DNA of 32,017 bases from an uncultured Fusobacterium sp. (GTDB taxonomy: Bacteria > Fusobacteriota > Fusobacteriia > Fusobacteriales > Fusobacteriaceae): contig UQJY01000016.1 in the NCBI GenBank assembly GCA_900541465.1, positions 1-32,017 of the forward strand, in the 5' to 3' direction. Position 1 is the stretch's first letter, and every line of letters starts with the position of its first letter. The translations under genes and the position numbers were made by a program. The notes under the pieces were generated by a model. That model searched no databases, had not been told where the DNA came from, and worked only from the letters and a program-made list of their open reading frames with translations. Of this stretch, positions 15,720-25,289 are shown one piece after another.

Positions 15720-16498
15720 ATTTTTTCCTCTTTATTTTTTATCCCCTCTCTGTATTCATGAGTAAAATATTTATCATAAAGTTTTGACTTTGAATATTTA
15801 GGTTTTTCTGCTAAAAAATCACCAACAAGTATCTGTGCTGTTTTGTTTATTTTTGCTTCTTTTACTTTTTCAGCTATATTTTCTAAAGTTCCCATGACAA
15901 TTTTTTCATCTTCCCAAGTTGCCCTCTGAACAACAGCAATAGAAGTTTTTGGAGGATAATATTTTAAAAGTTTTTTTACAACTTCATCTATCATCTGCAC
16001 AGATAAAAATATTGCCATTGAAGCTCTGTGTGAAGCAAGGCTCTCTAAACTTTCTCTCTCTGGAACAGGAGTTCTTCCCTCAAGTCTTGTGCAGATTACA
16101 GTCTGACTTATATCTGGAAGAGTAAATTCTTTTTTTACACTGGCTGCTGCTGCAAGAAAGGAACTTACTCCGGGAATAACTTCATAATCTATTCCATATA
16201 AATCTAAAATATCCATCTGCTCTCTATGAGCTCCAAAAATTGCTGGGTCTCCCGTGTGAACTCTTGCAACTTTTTTATTATTTTTTACAGCAGAAATCAT
16301 TATTTCCATAACTTCTTCAAGATTTAAAACTGCACTGTTATAAATTTCTGCCCCAGCTTTATGGCAGTCTATAACTTCTCTCGGCACAAGTGACCCTGCA
16401 TAAATTATAACATCAGCTTCTTTTATAATTTTCTGTCCTTTAACTGTAATAAGCTCTGGGTCTCCAGGTCCTGCCCCTATGAAATAAACCTTTTCCAT
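15716..16498 (-). CDS. cbiF: Precorrin-4 / cobalt-precorrin-4 C11-methyltransferase
   Basis: SAM-dependent methyltransferase acting at C11 (CbiF/CobM), 260 aa. Landmarks are VYFIGAGPGDPELITVKG at the N-terminus, VARVHTGDPAIFGAHREQM, VIPGVSSFLAAAASVKKE and the mid-domain ICTRLEGRTPVPE. A very strong AAGGAGGTG site precedes the ATG, which lies 22 bases inside the end of cbiL. The stop overlaps the cbiG start. Confidence 0.96.
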   Translation of the reverse strand: MEKVYFIGAGPGDPELITVKGQKIIKEADVIIYAGSLVPREVIDCHKAGAEIYNSAVLNLEEVMEIMISAVKNNKKVARVHTGDPAIFGAHREQMDILDLYGIDYEVIPGVSSFLAAAASVKKEFTLPDISQTVICTRLEGRTPVPERESLESLASHRASMAIFLSVQMIDEVVKKLLKYYPPKTSIAVVQRATWEDEKIVMGTLENIAEKVKEAKINKTAQILVGDFLAEKPKYSKSKLYDKYFTHEYREGIKNKEEKI

Positions 16499-17196
16499 TT
16501 TTCCACACCTCCTTTTTTCAAAATCATTGTAGAAAAGTATGGTACATTTTCTTCATCAACATCATCAAGATTAAAATAAATTTTCTGCTTTTCTTTTCCA
16601 GATTCAGAAACCATAAGAATATTATTCATATTTCCTGTTTCTTTTACTGCTTTTTTAAGCTCAGAAAATTTAAGAGCAACTTTCATAAAAACAATATTAT
16701 CTGCACATTCAATTTCTTTTTTTATATCACAATTTTTATGAAGAGGAACAACTTTTAAAGTTTCATTTCCCATTACAAGCGGAAGATTAAATCTTGAACT
16801 CATATCAGCAAAAGATGAAATCCCAGCTATTGTAACAACCTCATGTGAAGAAGAAATATTTTCAAGAAGATAAACATAGGTACTAAATGTCATAGGGTCT
16901 CCTATTGTTAAAAATCCCACATTTTTTCCTTCATTTAAATATTCCTCAACAATTTTCCCGTTCTTTTTCCTCTCTTCCTCACGTTTTTTTACATCAGGAT
17001 TCATAGAAAATTCCATATTTATAATTTTGCTGCTGCTTTTTAAATAACTTTTTGCTATTGAATAAGCTGTGCTTTCAAAATCTCTCCCTGCATCTGGAAC
17101 AATTATAACATCAAGTTCCTTTAAAGCATTTACAGCTTTTATTGTAAGCATTTCAGGGTCTCCCACTCCAACCCCTATTCCATAAAATTTACTCAT
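16477..17196 (-). CDS. cbiL: Precorrin-2 / cobalt-factor II C20-methyltransferase
   Basis: SAM-dependent methyltransferase acting at C20 (CbiL/CobI), 239 aa. Family landmarks are MSKFYGIGVGVGDPEMLTIK, VGFLTIGDPMTFSTYVYLLE and the central TIAGISSFADMSSRFNLPL. An AAGGAG site precedes the ATG. The gene overlaps cbiT by 8 bases and cbiF by 22. Confidence 0.95.
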   Translation of the reverse strand: MSKFYGIGVGVGDPEMLTIKAVNALKELDVIIVPDAGRDFESTAYSIAKSYLKSSSKIINMEFSMNPDVKKREEERKKNGKIVEEYLNEGKNVGFLTIGDPMTFSTYVYLLENISSSHEVVTIAGISSFADMSSRFNLPLVMGNETLKVVPLHKNCDIKKEIECADNIVFMKVALKFSELKKAVKETGNMNNILMVSESGKEKQKIYFNLDDVDEENVPYFSTMILKKGGVEKWKRFIS

Positions 17197-17767
17197 TTAT
17201 TTCTCCTTTTTCTCCGCTTATTATGTATATGGGATTTTCTCCAAACATCATTGTATAGTTCCCTACTTTTTTTCCTCTTGCTACACTCATACTTATAATT
17301 TCTATATTTTTTATTTTATATTTTTCAAAAATATTTTTTACTTCTGAAAGTGTTTCTAAAGTTATTGCATTAATAACAACTATACTTTTTTCAGCTGAAT
17401 AATTTACAAAATATTTTATAATTTCGTCAAGTCTTCCTCCAGAACCTCCCACAAACATTCTGTCGAAATTTTTAATACACAAATCATCAGGAGCTGTACC
17501 TTGTATTACTTCCAAATTTTTTATACTAAATTTTTTTAAGTTTTCTTCTATAAGTTTTATTCCCTCAGATTTTCTCTCCACAGCATACACTTTTCCATGC
17601 GGAATATATGTTGCCGCTTCTATTCCAACAGAACCTGTTCCTGCTCCTACATCTATTAACACAGAATTTTCAGAAAGTTTAAGTTTTGCAACAGAAACAG
17701 CCCTTACTTCCTGTTTTGTCATGGGAACTTCCCCTCTTATAAAATCTTTATCTGCTATATGCCCCAT
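17189..17767 (-). CDS. cbiT: Cobalt-precorrin-6B decarboxylating C15-methyltransferase
   Basis: Rossmann-fold SAM methyltransferase of 192 aa that methylates C15 and decarboxylates the C12 acetate. The N-terminal DKDFIRGEVPMTKQEVRAVS and the SAM loop LIDVGAGTGSVGIEAA (near residue 37) are diagnostic, followed by MFVGGSGGRLDEII. Its partner CbiE is a separate gene immediately upstream, whereas CobL proteins fuse the two. Start and stop overlap the neighbours (1 base with cbiE, 8 with cbiL). Confidence 0.96.
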   Translation of the reverse strand: MGHIADKDFIRGEVPMTKQEVRAVSVAKLKLSENSVLIDVGAGTGSVGIEAATYIPHGKVYAVERKSEGIKLIEENLKKFSIKNLEVIQGTAPDDLCIKNFDRMFVGGSGGRLDEIIKYFVNYSAEKSIVVINAITLETLSEVKNIFEKYKIKNIEIISMSVARGKKVGNYTMMFGENPIYIISGEKGEINE

Positions 17768-18402
17768 TATTTCTCCTTTTTAAGAACAACTACATTCATT
17801 TTGTAATCTCTTTTATGCTCTTCTGTATCCTTAGCATAAAACTCTGTTATCCTTTCATCTTCATAAGAAAGCCTCTCTCCCACAACTATTTTTACATCTA
17901 AAAAATTATTTTTCATCAAAATCCTTCCTATATAATAAGGAGAATTTTCACTGTCTGTAAGAAGGATAATACCAGCTGTACTTTTTTTAAGTGCATCTAC
18001 TATATCAAGCTCTCTTCCGTGCATACTGCAGAGACTGTAATTTTCCCAGCTCTCTCCCAGTTTTGCAAAAAGATACTGGAAAGATGATATTCCCGGAATT
18101 ACATTAAATTCTGTATCCAGAACATTTTTTTTCATATAACTCAAGAGGCTGTAAAATCCTGTATCTCCCGAAACAACAACTGTAATATTTTTATGAACAA
18201 TTTCTTTTTCTATGTATTCAATCATATGAGAAAGTTTTTTTAAAATATATTTTTCCTGTGAAGATTTTAATAAAGGAGAAATATCTTCAAGCTGTCTTTC
18301 TCCCCCGATTAAAATATCAGAAGATACTATACATTTTATTCCAGCCCCTGTAAGATAATCAATATTTCCTGTTCCAAGTCCTACTACATTAATTTTTTTC
18401 AA
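17767..18402 (-). CDS. cbiE: Cobalt-precorrin-7 C5-methyltransferase
   Basis: SAM-dependent methyltransferase acting at C5, 211 aa. Landmarks are INVVGLGTGNIDYLTGAG at the N-terminus, VVVSGDTGFYSLLSYM and NVIPGISSFQYLFAKLG, followed by SMHGR. The start codon appears to be TTG (18402-18400), preceded by GAGGTGAG inside the end of cbiD; no in-frame ATG nearby fits the conserved N-terminus. Overlaps cbiD by 14 bases and cbiT by 1. Confidence 0.94.
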   Translation of the reverse strand: MKKINVVGLGTGNIDYLTGAGIKCIVSSDILIGGERQLEDISPLLKSSQEKYILKKLSHMIEYIEKEIVHKNITVVVSGDTGFYSLLSYMKKNVLDTEFNVIPGISSFQYLFAKLGESWENYSLCSMHGRELDIVDALKKSTAGIILLTDSENSPYYIGRILMKNNFLDVKIVVGERLSYEDERITEFYAKDTEEHKRDYKMNVVVLKKEK

Positions 18403-19528
18403 CAGAACTCACCTCATTTAAAAGTTCATAAAAATTTCTGCTGTGTCCCAATTCTTTTCCGCTGAAAGCAAAAAGCATAACTTCACAGGAAATATTTTCA
18501 TCTCTTACATATTCCCTGCATTTCGCCGCAGCTTTTTCTGCAATGAGAGAAAAAAGTTCCTGCTTTTCCACATATTCACAGGCCTCTTCAACTGTGTTTG
18601 CTTTTAAAATTTTCATAATATTTTCAGGTTTCTCTCCTATAAGAAAAGCATTAGCCCCCATTATTTCCATACGGCAGTCTGCTGTTCTGCTGTGAGTATT
18701 ATAAATTCCCCCTGCAATTTTAACAGCTTTTCCAATATGCCCAACTAAAATTATTTTTTTGAAGCCAAGTTCTGCTGCACTTTCAAGCATAAATCCCACA
18801 TAGTTACTCATAACAATAATTCTTTCTGGAGAAAATCCATGTTCTTCACAATATTTTTTTCCGTGATTTCCAAAAGAAAAAATTACAAAATCTCCACCTT
18901 TATCTTCTTTTAAAACTTTAAGCTCTGTATAAAGAGATTCTTTTAAGGCTTCTTCACTCATGGGATTTAATATTCCTGTTGAACCGAGAACAGAAAGCCC
19001 CCCTGTAACTCCAAGTTTTTCATTAAAAGTTTTTTTAGCTTTTTCTCTCCCTTGTGGAATATATATTAAAATTTCTGCTTTTAAATTTCTTTCATCTAAA
19101 ATTTCTTTTACAGTATTTTCAATCATTTTAAGAGGACCGGGATTTACTGCTGATTTTCCAACAGGACACTGAAGACCTTTTTTTGTAGAAATTCCCACAC
19201 CATATCCTCCGTAAATCAAAATATTATTAAAATAATATCCTCTTTTTATTTCTGGAAAATTTTTATCTTTTTCAAGAAGTTTTACTTTCACACAAATATC
19301 AATACCGTTTGTTACATCTGGATCATCACCAGAATATTTTTCCACAACAGCAGTTGCAGAATTTTTTCTTTTCTTTATTTTTTTTATTGGAACTGTTATT
19401 TTTTTCCCGTTTAAACTGTCAATTTCTATTTTTTCAGCTTCATAATTTTCTAATAAAGAAAGAAGAGCAGCTTTTACACAGACAGCAGCACAAGCTCCTG
19501 TTGTGTACCCTGATTTTAATTTTTTCAT
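18389..19528 (-). CDS. cbiD: Cobalt-precorrin-5B C1-methyltransferase
   Basis: C1-methyltransferase unique to the anaerobic pathway, 379 aa. The N-terminus KSGYTTGACAAVCVKAAL is a clear CbiD signature, with GYGVGISTKKGLQCPVGKSA and NPGPLKMIE in the middle and KIILVGHIGKAVKIAGGIYN further on. The ATG overlaps the cbiC stop region by one base. GAGAGGG lies upstream as a modest ribosome binding site. Confidence 0.97.
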   Translation of the reverse strand: MKKLKSGYTTGACAAVCVKAALLSLLENYEAEKIEIDSLNGKKITVPIKKIKKRKNSATAVVEKYSGDDPDVTNGIDICVKVKLLEKDKNFPEIKRGYYFNNILIYGGYGVGISTKKGLQCPVGKSAVNPGPLKMIENTVKEILDERNLKAEILIYIPQGREKAKKTFNEKLGVTGGLSVLGSTGILNPMSEEALKESLYTELKVLKEDKGGDFVIFSFGNHGKKYCEEHGFSPERIIVMSNYVGFMLESAAELGFKKIILVGHIGKAVKIAGGIYNTHSRTADCRMEIMGANAFLIGEKPENIMKILKANTVEEACEYVEKQELFSLIAEKAAAKCREYVRDENISCEVMLFAFSGKELGHSRNFYELLNEVSSVEKN

Positions 19529-20175
19529 TAAAATCCCTCTCTTTTATAAATCTGATACAAAATCCCGTGAAGAATAGAAACAGCTACTGTACTTCCCCCT
19601 TTTCTTCCGTTGATTGTTATATATGGAACTTTTGTTTCCTTAAAAACTTCTTTGGATTCACTTGCCCCTACAAAACCAACAGGAACTCCTACAACAAGAG
19701 CAGGCTTTTCAATTTCATTTTTTTCAATCATCTCTTTTAATTTATAAAGAGCTGTGGGAGCATTTCCTATAAGAAAAATTTTGGTTTCCTTATCTTTTCC
19801 AGCATGCTCCATGCCGACTATAGATCTTGTAACCCCTCTTTCCTTTGCTTCTTTTGAAACTTCTGCATCACTTACAAGAGTATAAGGAACACAGTTAAAT
19901 TTTTTTAAAATAGTTTTGCTCAGCCCGTTTACTATCATATTTGTATCACAGTAAATTTTGCAACCATTTGATAAAACTTTTTTAGCAGAGCTTATAGGAT
20001 TTCCTAAAAATTCTATTAAATCTGCATATTCAAAATCAGCTGTTGTATGAATTACCCTCTTTACAATTGGAAGTTCTTCCTCTGTAAATTTTTCTACTTT
20101 CTCTCCAAGCTCCTCTGTTATTATTTCAAAACTTCTTTTTTCTATATCTTCAGGTTTTTTTATATATCCGCCCAT
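19528..20175 (-). CDS. cbiC: Precorrin-8X / cobalt-precorrin-8 methylmutase
   Basis: Moves the methyl group from C11 to C12 to give cobyrinate. At 215 aa it is the normal size. The catalytic histidine is H43 in RVIHTTADFEYADLI, the position known for CobH/CbiC. Also visible are SNGCKIYCDTNMIVNGL and the C-terminal GVPVGFVGASESKE with NGRKGGSTVAVSILHG. AAGGAG precedes the ATG; start and stop overlap the neighbours by one base each. Confidence 0.97.
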   Translation of the reverse strand: MGGYIKKPEDIEKRSFEIITEELGEKVEKFTEEELPIVKRVIHTTADFEYADLIEFLGNPISSAKKVLSNGCKIYCDTNMIVNGLSKTILKKFNCVPYTLVSDAEVSKEAKERGVTRSIVGMEHAGKDKETKIFLIGNAPTALYKLKEMIEKNEIEKPALVVGVPVGFVGASESKEVFKETKVPYITINGRKGGSTVAVSILHGILYQIYKREGF

Positions 20176-21515
20176 TATTTCTGCTCCTTGTTTTTCTCTG
20201 CCCTGTTAAGCAGGTCAAAAATTATATCGCTGCTTTTAAAAAAATGAATATGAGGATAGCCGCATAAAAGATTTTTTAATGAATAACCGCACTCCCATTT
20301 TCTGCCGTTTGGTTTTTCAATTTTAAATTCTTTTTTCTCTTTTCCCTCTTCCTTTATTTTTGAATAATGAAATTCATGCCCTTTTCCGCAAAAATTTTCT
20401 CTGTATTTTATATTTATATATCCAAATCTTCCTATATCAAGACGATTTTTCATCTCAATAATATTTTCTGTAAGATTTACAAAATTATATTCTCTGCCGT
20501 CAAGTGTTATAAGTTTTTTTGAAAGATAAATAAATCCCCCGCACTCTCCATAAATAACTCCATTTTTATTATAAAAATCTCTTATGGAATTTATCATTGA
20601 AATATTCTTTTCAAGTTCCACTGCATAATTTTCTGGATAACCGCCTCCGAAATAAAGCATATCCATATTATCTGGAATTTTTTCATCTTTTAAAGGGGAG
20701 AAATATTTTATTTCAGCTCCCAGATTTTCTAAAAACTCTATATTATCATTGTAATAAAATGAAAAAGCACTGTCTTTTGCAATCCCAATTTTTATATTTT
20801 TATATCTGTCTTTAAAATCTGAAAAAATATTTTTTAATTCATAGCAGGGATTTATTTCTGCTGTTTCATAAATTGCTTTTAAATCTATTGTTTTTTGAAA
20901 TTCATTTTTTAAAACTTCTATTTTTTCTTTTAAATCATAAACTTCGTAAGCCTCAACCAGACCAAGATGTCTGCTTGATAAAGAAATATTTTCCATTTTA
21001 GGAATATACCCGAAACATTTTATTTTACAGTATTTTTCTACAGCATCTTTTAAAATTTCATAAGTTTTTTCACTTGAAACCCTGTTTATTATGACACCGA
21101 TAATATTTACCCTTTTATCAAAATTCTGGTATCCTGTTATTTCAGCAGCAATACTTGTGCTTCTTCCAGTTCCGTCAACAATTAAAATAACAGGAAGATT
21201 TAAAATTCTTGAAATATGAGCAGAGCTTCCATTATCAAGGGAGTTATCAATCCCGTCATAAAGCCCCATTACACCCTCAGCTATTGAAAAGTTTTTATGA
21301 TGTTCTAAAAAACTTTCTCTTACACCATCTTCTCCCATAAGAAAAAAGTCAAGATTATAGCTTTTATTTCCTGTAACATATTCATGAAATTTTCCGTCAA
21401 TATAATCAGGTCCAATTTTAAATGGAGATACATCAGAAAAACATGACATAAGCCCCATTGAAACTGTCGTCTTTCCTATTCCGCTTCTTGTTCCAGCAAT
21501 TAAAAATCCTTTCAT
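20175..21515 (-). CDS. cbiA: Cobyrinate a,c-diamide synthase
   Basis: ATP- and glutamine-dependent amidase of the a and c side chains, 446 aa. The N-terminal dethiobiotin-synthase-like ATP site is AGTRSGIGKTTVSMGLM, followed by FKIGPDYIDGKFHEYVTG. The C-terminal class I glutamine amidotransferase domain has its nucleophile in YGECGGFIYLSK and a preceding MLYFGGGYPENYA. A AGAGGTG site precedes the ATG, which overlaps the cobD stop by 4 bases. Confidence 0.96.
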   Translation of the reverse strand: MKGFLIAGTRSGIGKTTVSMGLMSCFSDVSPFKIGPDYIDGKFHEYVTGNKSYNLDFFLMGEDGVRESFLEHHKNFSIAEGVMGLYDGIDNSLDNGSSAHISRILNLPVILIVDGTGRSTSIAAEITGYQNFDKRVNIIGVIINRVSSEKTYEILKDAVEKYCKIKCFGYIPKMENISLSSRHLGLVEAYEVYDLKEKIEVLKNEFQKTIDLKAIYETAEINPCYELKNIFSDFKDRYKNIKIGIAKDSAFSFYYNDNIEFLENLGAEIKYFSPLKDEKIPDNMDMLYFGGGYPENYAVELEKNISMINSIRDFYNKNGVIYGECGGFIYLSKKLITLDGREYNFVNLTENIIEMKNRLDIGRFGYINIKYRENFCGKGHEFHYSKIKEEGKEKKEFKIEKPNGRKWECGYSLKNLLCGYPHIHFFKSSDIIFDLLNRAEKNKEQK

Positions 21516-22579
21516 AAAAGCACCTCTTTTACAGCTTCAATAACTTTTTGATTTTTTTCTCTGTCTTTTATTGCAAGCCTTACAAAACTGTTATCAAGAA
21601 ATTTAAAATTTGAAGCATTACGGACAAGAATATTTTTTTCTTCCATTCTGCTTTTAAATTCTTCTGATGTCATTTCAAATAATTTTATTAAAATAAAATT
21701 TGTTTCTGTATCATAGACTTTTATTCTTCCGCTTTTTTCAATCTCTTTTAATGAATCTGTAAAATATTTTCTCTCTTCTAAAATCCACTTTTCACTGTTT
21801 TTAATATATTTAATATCATTTAAAATAACCTTTCCTGCAAGGTCGGCAAATCCATTTACACTCCACGGCTCTCTTATTTCATTTATTTTTTCTGTAATTT
21901 TTTTATCAAAACATATTCCGTAGCCAAGTCTTAAACCGGGAAGAGCAAAAAATTTTGTTAAAGCTCTCAATATAAAAATATTTTCAGATTTAAAAAGTGC
22001 TGAAGTTTTTTCTTCCCATCCTGAAATAAATTCTATAAAACATTCATCTATAAAAAGCTTTGTTCCTGCTTTTTCCAAGCTGTTATTTATCTCAAAAATA
22101 ATCTCTTTTGAAATAAATTTTCCTGTTGGATTATTGGGATTGCATATAACAGCAAGATTATAATTCACAGCTTTTTGTATAAATTTATCTTTATTTAAAA
22201 TAAAATTATCTTCTTCTTTAAGTTCAAAAAAATCTATCTCACATTCTGCATTTTTTACTGCCCTTTCATATTCAGCAAATGTAGGGGCTGCAATTAAAAC
22301 TTTTTTAGGTTTCAGTGCTTTTATATATAAAAATAAAACTTCTGTTGCCCCGTTTCCAGCAATAATATTTTCTGGAGATATATTATTATATTTTCCTATA
22401 CTTTCTCTAAGCTCTGTATAATTTATATCTGGGTATCTTGTAAGAACAGAAAAATTTTCTGACACAGCTTTTTTCAAACTCTCTGGAACTCCAAGAGGAT
22501 TTATATTTGAACTGTAATCAAGTATGTCTTTTTTTCCTTCTCTTTGTAATTTATAAATATTTCCTCCATGGATTTCCAT
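21512..22579 (-). CDS. cobD: L-threonine-O-3-phosphate decarboxylase
   Basis: PLP enzyme of the aminotransferase fold that makes (R)-1-amino-2-propanol phosphate for the lower arm of cobalamin. At 355 aa it fits CobD. Evidence is HGGNIYKLQ and LDYSSNINPLGVPESL at the N-terminus, GNGATEVLFL, CNPNNPTGKFIS, LFIDECFIEF and the PLP-lysine segment RALTKFFALPGLRLGYG. Histidinol-phosphate aminotransferase is the main alternative, but the N-terminus and the neighbours favour CobD. GGGAGGAA precedes the ATG. The upstream gap of 217 bases contains repeat copy 2. Confidence 0.9.
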   Translation of the reverse strand: MEIHGGNIYKLQREGKKDILDYSSNINPLGVPESLKKAVSENFSVLTRYPDINYTELRESIGKYNNISPENIIAGNGATEVLFLYIKALKPKKVLIAAPTFAEYERAVKNAECEIDFFELKEEDNFILNKDKFIQKAVNYNLAVICNPNNPTGKFISKEIIFEINNSLEKAGTKLFIDECFIEFISGWEEKTSALFKSENIFILRALTKFFALPGLRLGYGICFDKKITEKINEIREPWSVNGFADLAGKVILNDIKYIKNSEKWILEERKYFTDSLKEIEKSGRIKVYDTETNFILIKLFEMTSEEFKSRMEEKNILVRNASNFKFLDNSFVRLAIKDREKNQKVIEAVKEVLL

Positions 22580-22642
22580 AATTATTCCTCCCTCTCTTAA
22601 ATAGAAGTTATTGAAATATCTTTATTAAAAATAAATTATAAA

Positions 22643-22796
22643 AAATAAAATTTTAAGACATTGAAAAATTTTTCGTGATTTACACAGCGAGTTGAACGCT
22701 AAAAAATGATATGTTTGAGGCATAGCCGAGTTTATCATTTTTAGTGAAACGAGCAAAGTAAATAGAAAATATTTTTCACGGAATAAAATTTTATTT
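22643..22796. repeat. Dispersed ~150-bp inverted-repeat element, copy 2
   Basis: Same element and orientation as 7260-7410, with terminal inverted repeats AAATAAAATTTTA (22643-22655) and its mirror ending at 22796. The central stem pairs 22697-22710 with 22734-22746. Relative to copy 1, T22707-A22737, T22710-A22734 and C22683-G22758 are compensatory replacements. The element ends at the base before the cbiB stop codon (22799-22797) and lies inside the cobalamin block, between cbiB and cobD. Confidence 0.8.
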
Positions 22797-23744
22797 TTAT
22801 ATAATAGTTTTCAATAATGAAAAAAATATTAATCCAATAACTGAAGTCCCATATAATAATTTTCTTCCTCTTAAAATATCATTTAATTCAAATTCTTTCA
22901 GCTTGTCTCCTATTGTGGGCTTATCATAAACTTTGCCGAAATATTTTGTTTTTCCCCCAAACTGCACTCCCAATGCTCCAGCAAAAGCAGACTCACCATG
23001 TGCTGAATTTGGGCTTGCATGATTAAGTCTGTCCCTTAAAAATATTTTAAAAGATTTTTTATAATCAAATCCTAAGAAAAATGCAGCTGCAGGAATTAAA
23101 ATAAGTCCTGTTATCCTTGCTGGAATAAAATTTGCAACATCATCAATTTTTGCAGAAACAGTTCCAAAATTTATATATCTTTCATTTTTATATCCTAACA
23201 TTGAATCAAGAGTGTTCACTGCCTTATATCCCATTGCAAAAGGAAGAGCAAGAGATACACCGTTTATTTCAAAAAAACTTCCTGCAAAAGCAAAAAACAT
23301 TGGTGAAATTATTCCGTCAACAGAATTTTCACTGAAAGTTTCAAGAACACTTCTTATTATCTGGCCAATATCCATAGTTTCTGTATCACGGCTTACAAGA
23401 TAAGAAAGTTTTTTCTTCGCATCTTCCAAATCTCCGGACTTTAAAATTTTATAAACTCTTATCCCCTCATCAGCCAGACATTTTGCTGCAAGAGTTGTAT
23501 AAAGAAAAAATATTTCAAGCCATTCACCAAGAGATGCCAGAAAATATGAAACAGCAACAGTTGTAAATATTACAATAGCTGCTGTAACTCCTCCCCAGAA
23601 AGTTTTATTTTTTAATTTATATAAATATTTTTCCAGAAAACTTATAAGTTTTCCTATAAATCTCACTGGGTGCGGAAACCACTCTGGGTCTCCAAATAAA
23701 ATATCAAGTATATAAGCAATAAAATATTTTACTGCAAAATTCAT
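22797..23744 (-). CDS. cbiB: Adenosylcobinamide-phosphate synthase (membrane)
   Basis: Integral membrane enzyme that joins aminopropanol (phosphate) to adenosylcobyrate, 315 aa with several hydrophobic segments. Family landmarks are DILFGDPEWFPHPVRFIGKL near residue 13, LVSRDTETMDIGQIIRSVLE, ENSVDGIISPMFFAFAG, AVNTLDSMLGYKNERY and NHASPNSAHGESAFAGALG. The block's other arm-forming enzyme, CobD, is the next gene after the repeat. Upstream it is separated from cbiP by 63 bases without a visible terminator. Confidence 0.96.
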   Translation of the reverse strand: MNFAVKYFIAYILDILFGDPEWFPHPVRFIGKLISFLEKYLYKLKNKTFWGGVTAAIVIFTTVAVSYFLASLGEWLEIFFLYTTLAAKCLADEGIRVYKILKSGDLEDAKKKLSYLVSRDTETMDIGQIIRSVLETFSENSVDGIISPMFFAFAGSFFEINGVSLALPFAMGYKAVNTLDSMLGYKNERYINFGTVSAKIDDVANFIPARITGLILIPAAAFFLGFDYKKSFKIFLRDRLNHASPNSAHGESAFAGALGVQFGGKTKYFGKVYDKPTIGDKLKEFELNDILRGRKLLYGTSVIGLIFFSLLKTII

Positions 23745-23807
23745 AAAATCACACTCTTTTATTAAATTTAATTATGTTCATTTTCTTTTTTATTTAATCA
23801 CATTTCT

Positions 23808-25289
23808 TTATTTTTTAAATATAATTTCGTATATTTTTTTTATATCAAGATTTTCTCTCATAATTTTTTCAAGTTTATCAAACTCTTTTTCTCTGTATTC
23901 CTCAAAAGTTTCTTTAAGTTTTTCCGGAGAATACCCTTTTTTCTCTCTTACAGCATTAATAATTTTTTCTGTAACAGAATTATTTTCAAAAATTCCGTGA
24001 ATATATGTTCCAAAGACATTATCTTTTACAAGAGCTTTTAAAAATTTATCTTCTGTTATAGAAATCTCTGTTTCAGAAAAACTTACCCCTTGATGAATTT
24101 CATAGCCGTAAATTTCTTCTCCGTCAAGATTTTCTAAAATACCACTTGTATTTTTTAATCTTCCCTCATATTGAGTGAGAGTTTTTTCATCAGCAAAAAC
24201 TGTTGTTATATTTAAAAGACCAAGTCCCTCGCAAGTTTTTGGAATTCCCTCTGCTCCTTTATCATCTTTTATCTCTTTCCCAAGAATTTGAAATCCCCCG
24301 CAGATTCCTATTATTATTTTTCCTTTCTGAGAAAGCTCTTTTATTTTTTTATCAAATCCTTTTTCTTTTAAAAACTCCATATCAGAAATTGTATTTTTTG
24401 AGCCGGGAATTATTATTATATCTGAATTTTCAATTTCATAAGGATAATCTGCATAGGATACACTTGCACCATTTATTTTTTTTAATGGATCAAAATCTGT
24501 AAAATTTGAAAGATGTTTTAGATTTATCACAGAAATATTTACAATACTTTCTTTTTCTTTTTTTAGTTTCTCTGTTACTCTGTCCTCGTCTTCTATATCT
24601 ATTTCAAAATATGGAACAACTCCCAGAACAGGAACTTTTATTATCTCTTCAAGTTTTTCAATTCCAGAAAGAAGCATATCTTTTCTTCCTCTGAATTTAT
24701 TTATTATAACTCCCTTTACTCTTTCTCTTTCGTGGGGCTCAAGAAGAACCATTGTCCCGACAACAGAAGCAAAAACTCCTCCCCTGTCTATATCAGCCAC
24801 TAAAATTACAGGAGCATCTGCCATCTCTGCCATTCCCATATTTACTAAATCATTTTCTTTTATATTTATTTCAACAGGACTTCCCGCTCCCTCAAGGACA
24901 CAAATATCAAATTTTTCTGTATTTTTATAGGCTTCCAGAATATATTTTTTAAATTTTGGTTTTTCTTTTGAAAAATCATAGCCGCTCATATTCCCTATGG
25001 GTTTTCCATTTAAAATTATCTGGATTTGATTATTCCCGCAGGGTTTTAATAAAAGAGGATTCATATATCCTTTTGGCTCAATTTTACAGGCTGCTGCCTG
25101 AACACTCTGAGAACGTCCTATCTCAAGCCCTTCTTTTGTAACAAAAGAATTAAGAGCCATATTTTGTGCCTTAAAAGGTGTAACTCTGTAACCATCTTTA
25201 TAAAAAACTCTGCATAGACCAGCTGTTATTATACTTTTTCCAGCTCCTGAAGATGTCCCGAGTATCATTATATTTTTATTTTTTTTCAT
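23808..25289 (-). CDS. cbiP: Cobyric acid synthase (glutamine-hydrolysing)
   Basis: Amidates the b, d, e and g side chains of adenosylcobyrinate diamide. The N-terminal ATP-binding domain shows MILGTSSGAGKSIITAGLC, then RVTPFKAQNMALNS and GRSQSVQAAAC. The C-terminal glutamine amidotransferase domain has IIPGSKNTISDM and the nucleophile motif IIGICGGFQILGK, with a late YEIHQG and GTYIHGIF. A GTG at 25301 would add four residues, but the ATG at 25289 follows AAAGAGTG at reasonable spacing; length is 493 aa from there. It is the first gene after the riboswitch and terminator. Confidence 0.96.
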   Translation of the reverse strand: MKKNKNIMILGTSSGAGKSIITAGLCRVFYKDGYRVTPFKAQNMALNSFVTKEGLEIGRSQSVQAAACKIEPKGYMNPLLLKPCGNNQIQIILNGKPIGNMSGYDFSKEKPKFKKYILEAYKNTEKFDICVLEGAGSPVEINIKENDLVNMGMAEMADAPVILVADIDRGGVFASVVGTMVLLEPHERERVKGVIINKFRGRKDMLLSGIEKLEEIIKVPVLGVVPYFEIDIEDEDRVTEKLKKEKESIVNISVINLKHLSNFTDFDPLKKINGASVSYADYPYEIENSDIIIIPGSKNTISDMEFLKEKGFDKKIKELSQKGKIIIGICGGFQILGKEIKDDKGAEGIPKTCEGLGLLNITTVFADEKTLTQYEGRLKNTSGILENLDGEEIYGYEIHQGVSFSETEISITEDKFLKALVKDNVFGTYIHGIFENNSVTEKIINAVREKKGYSPEKLKETFEEYREKEFDKLEKIMRENLDIKKIYEIIFKK

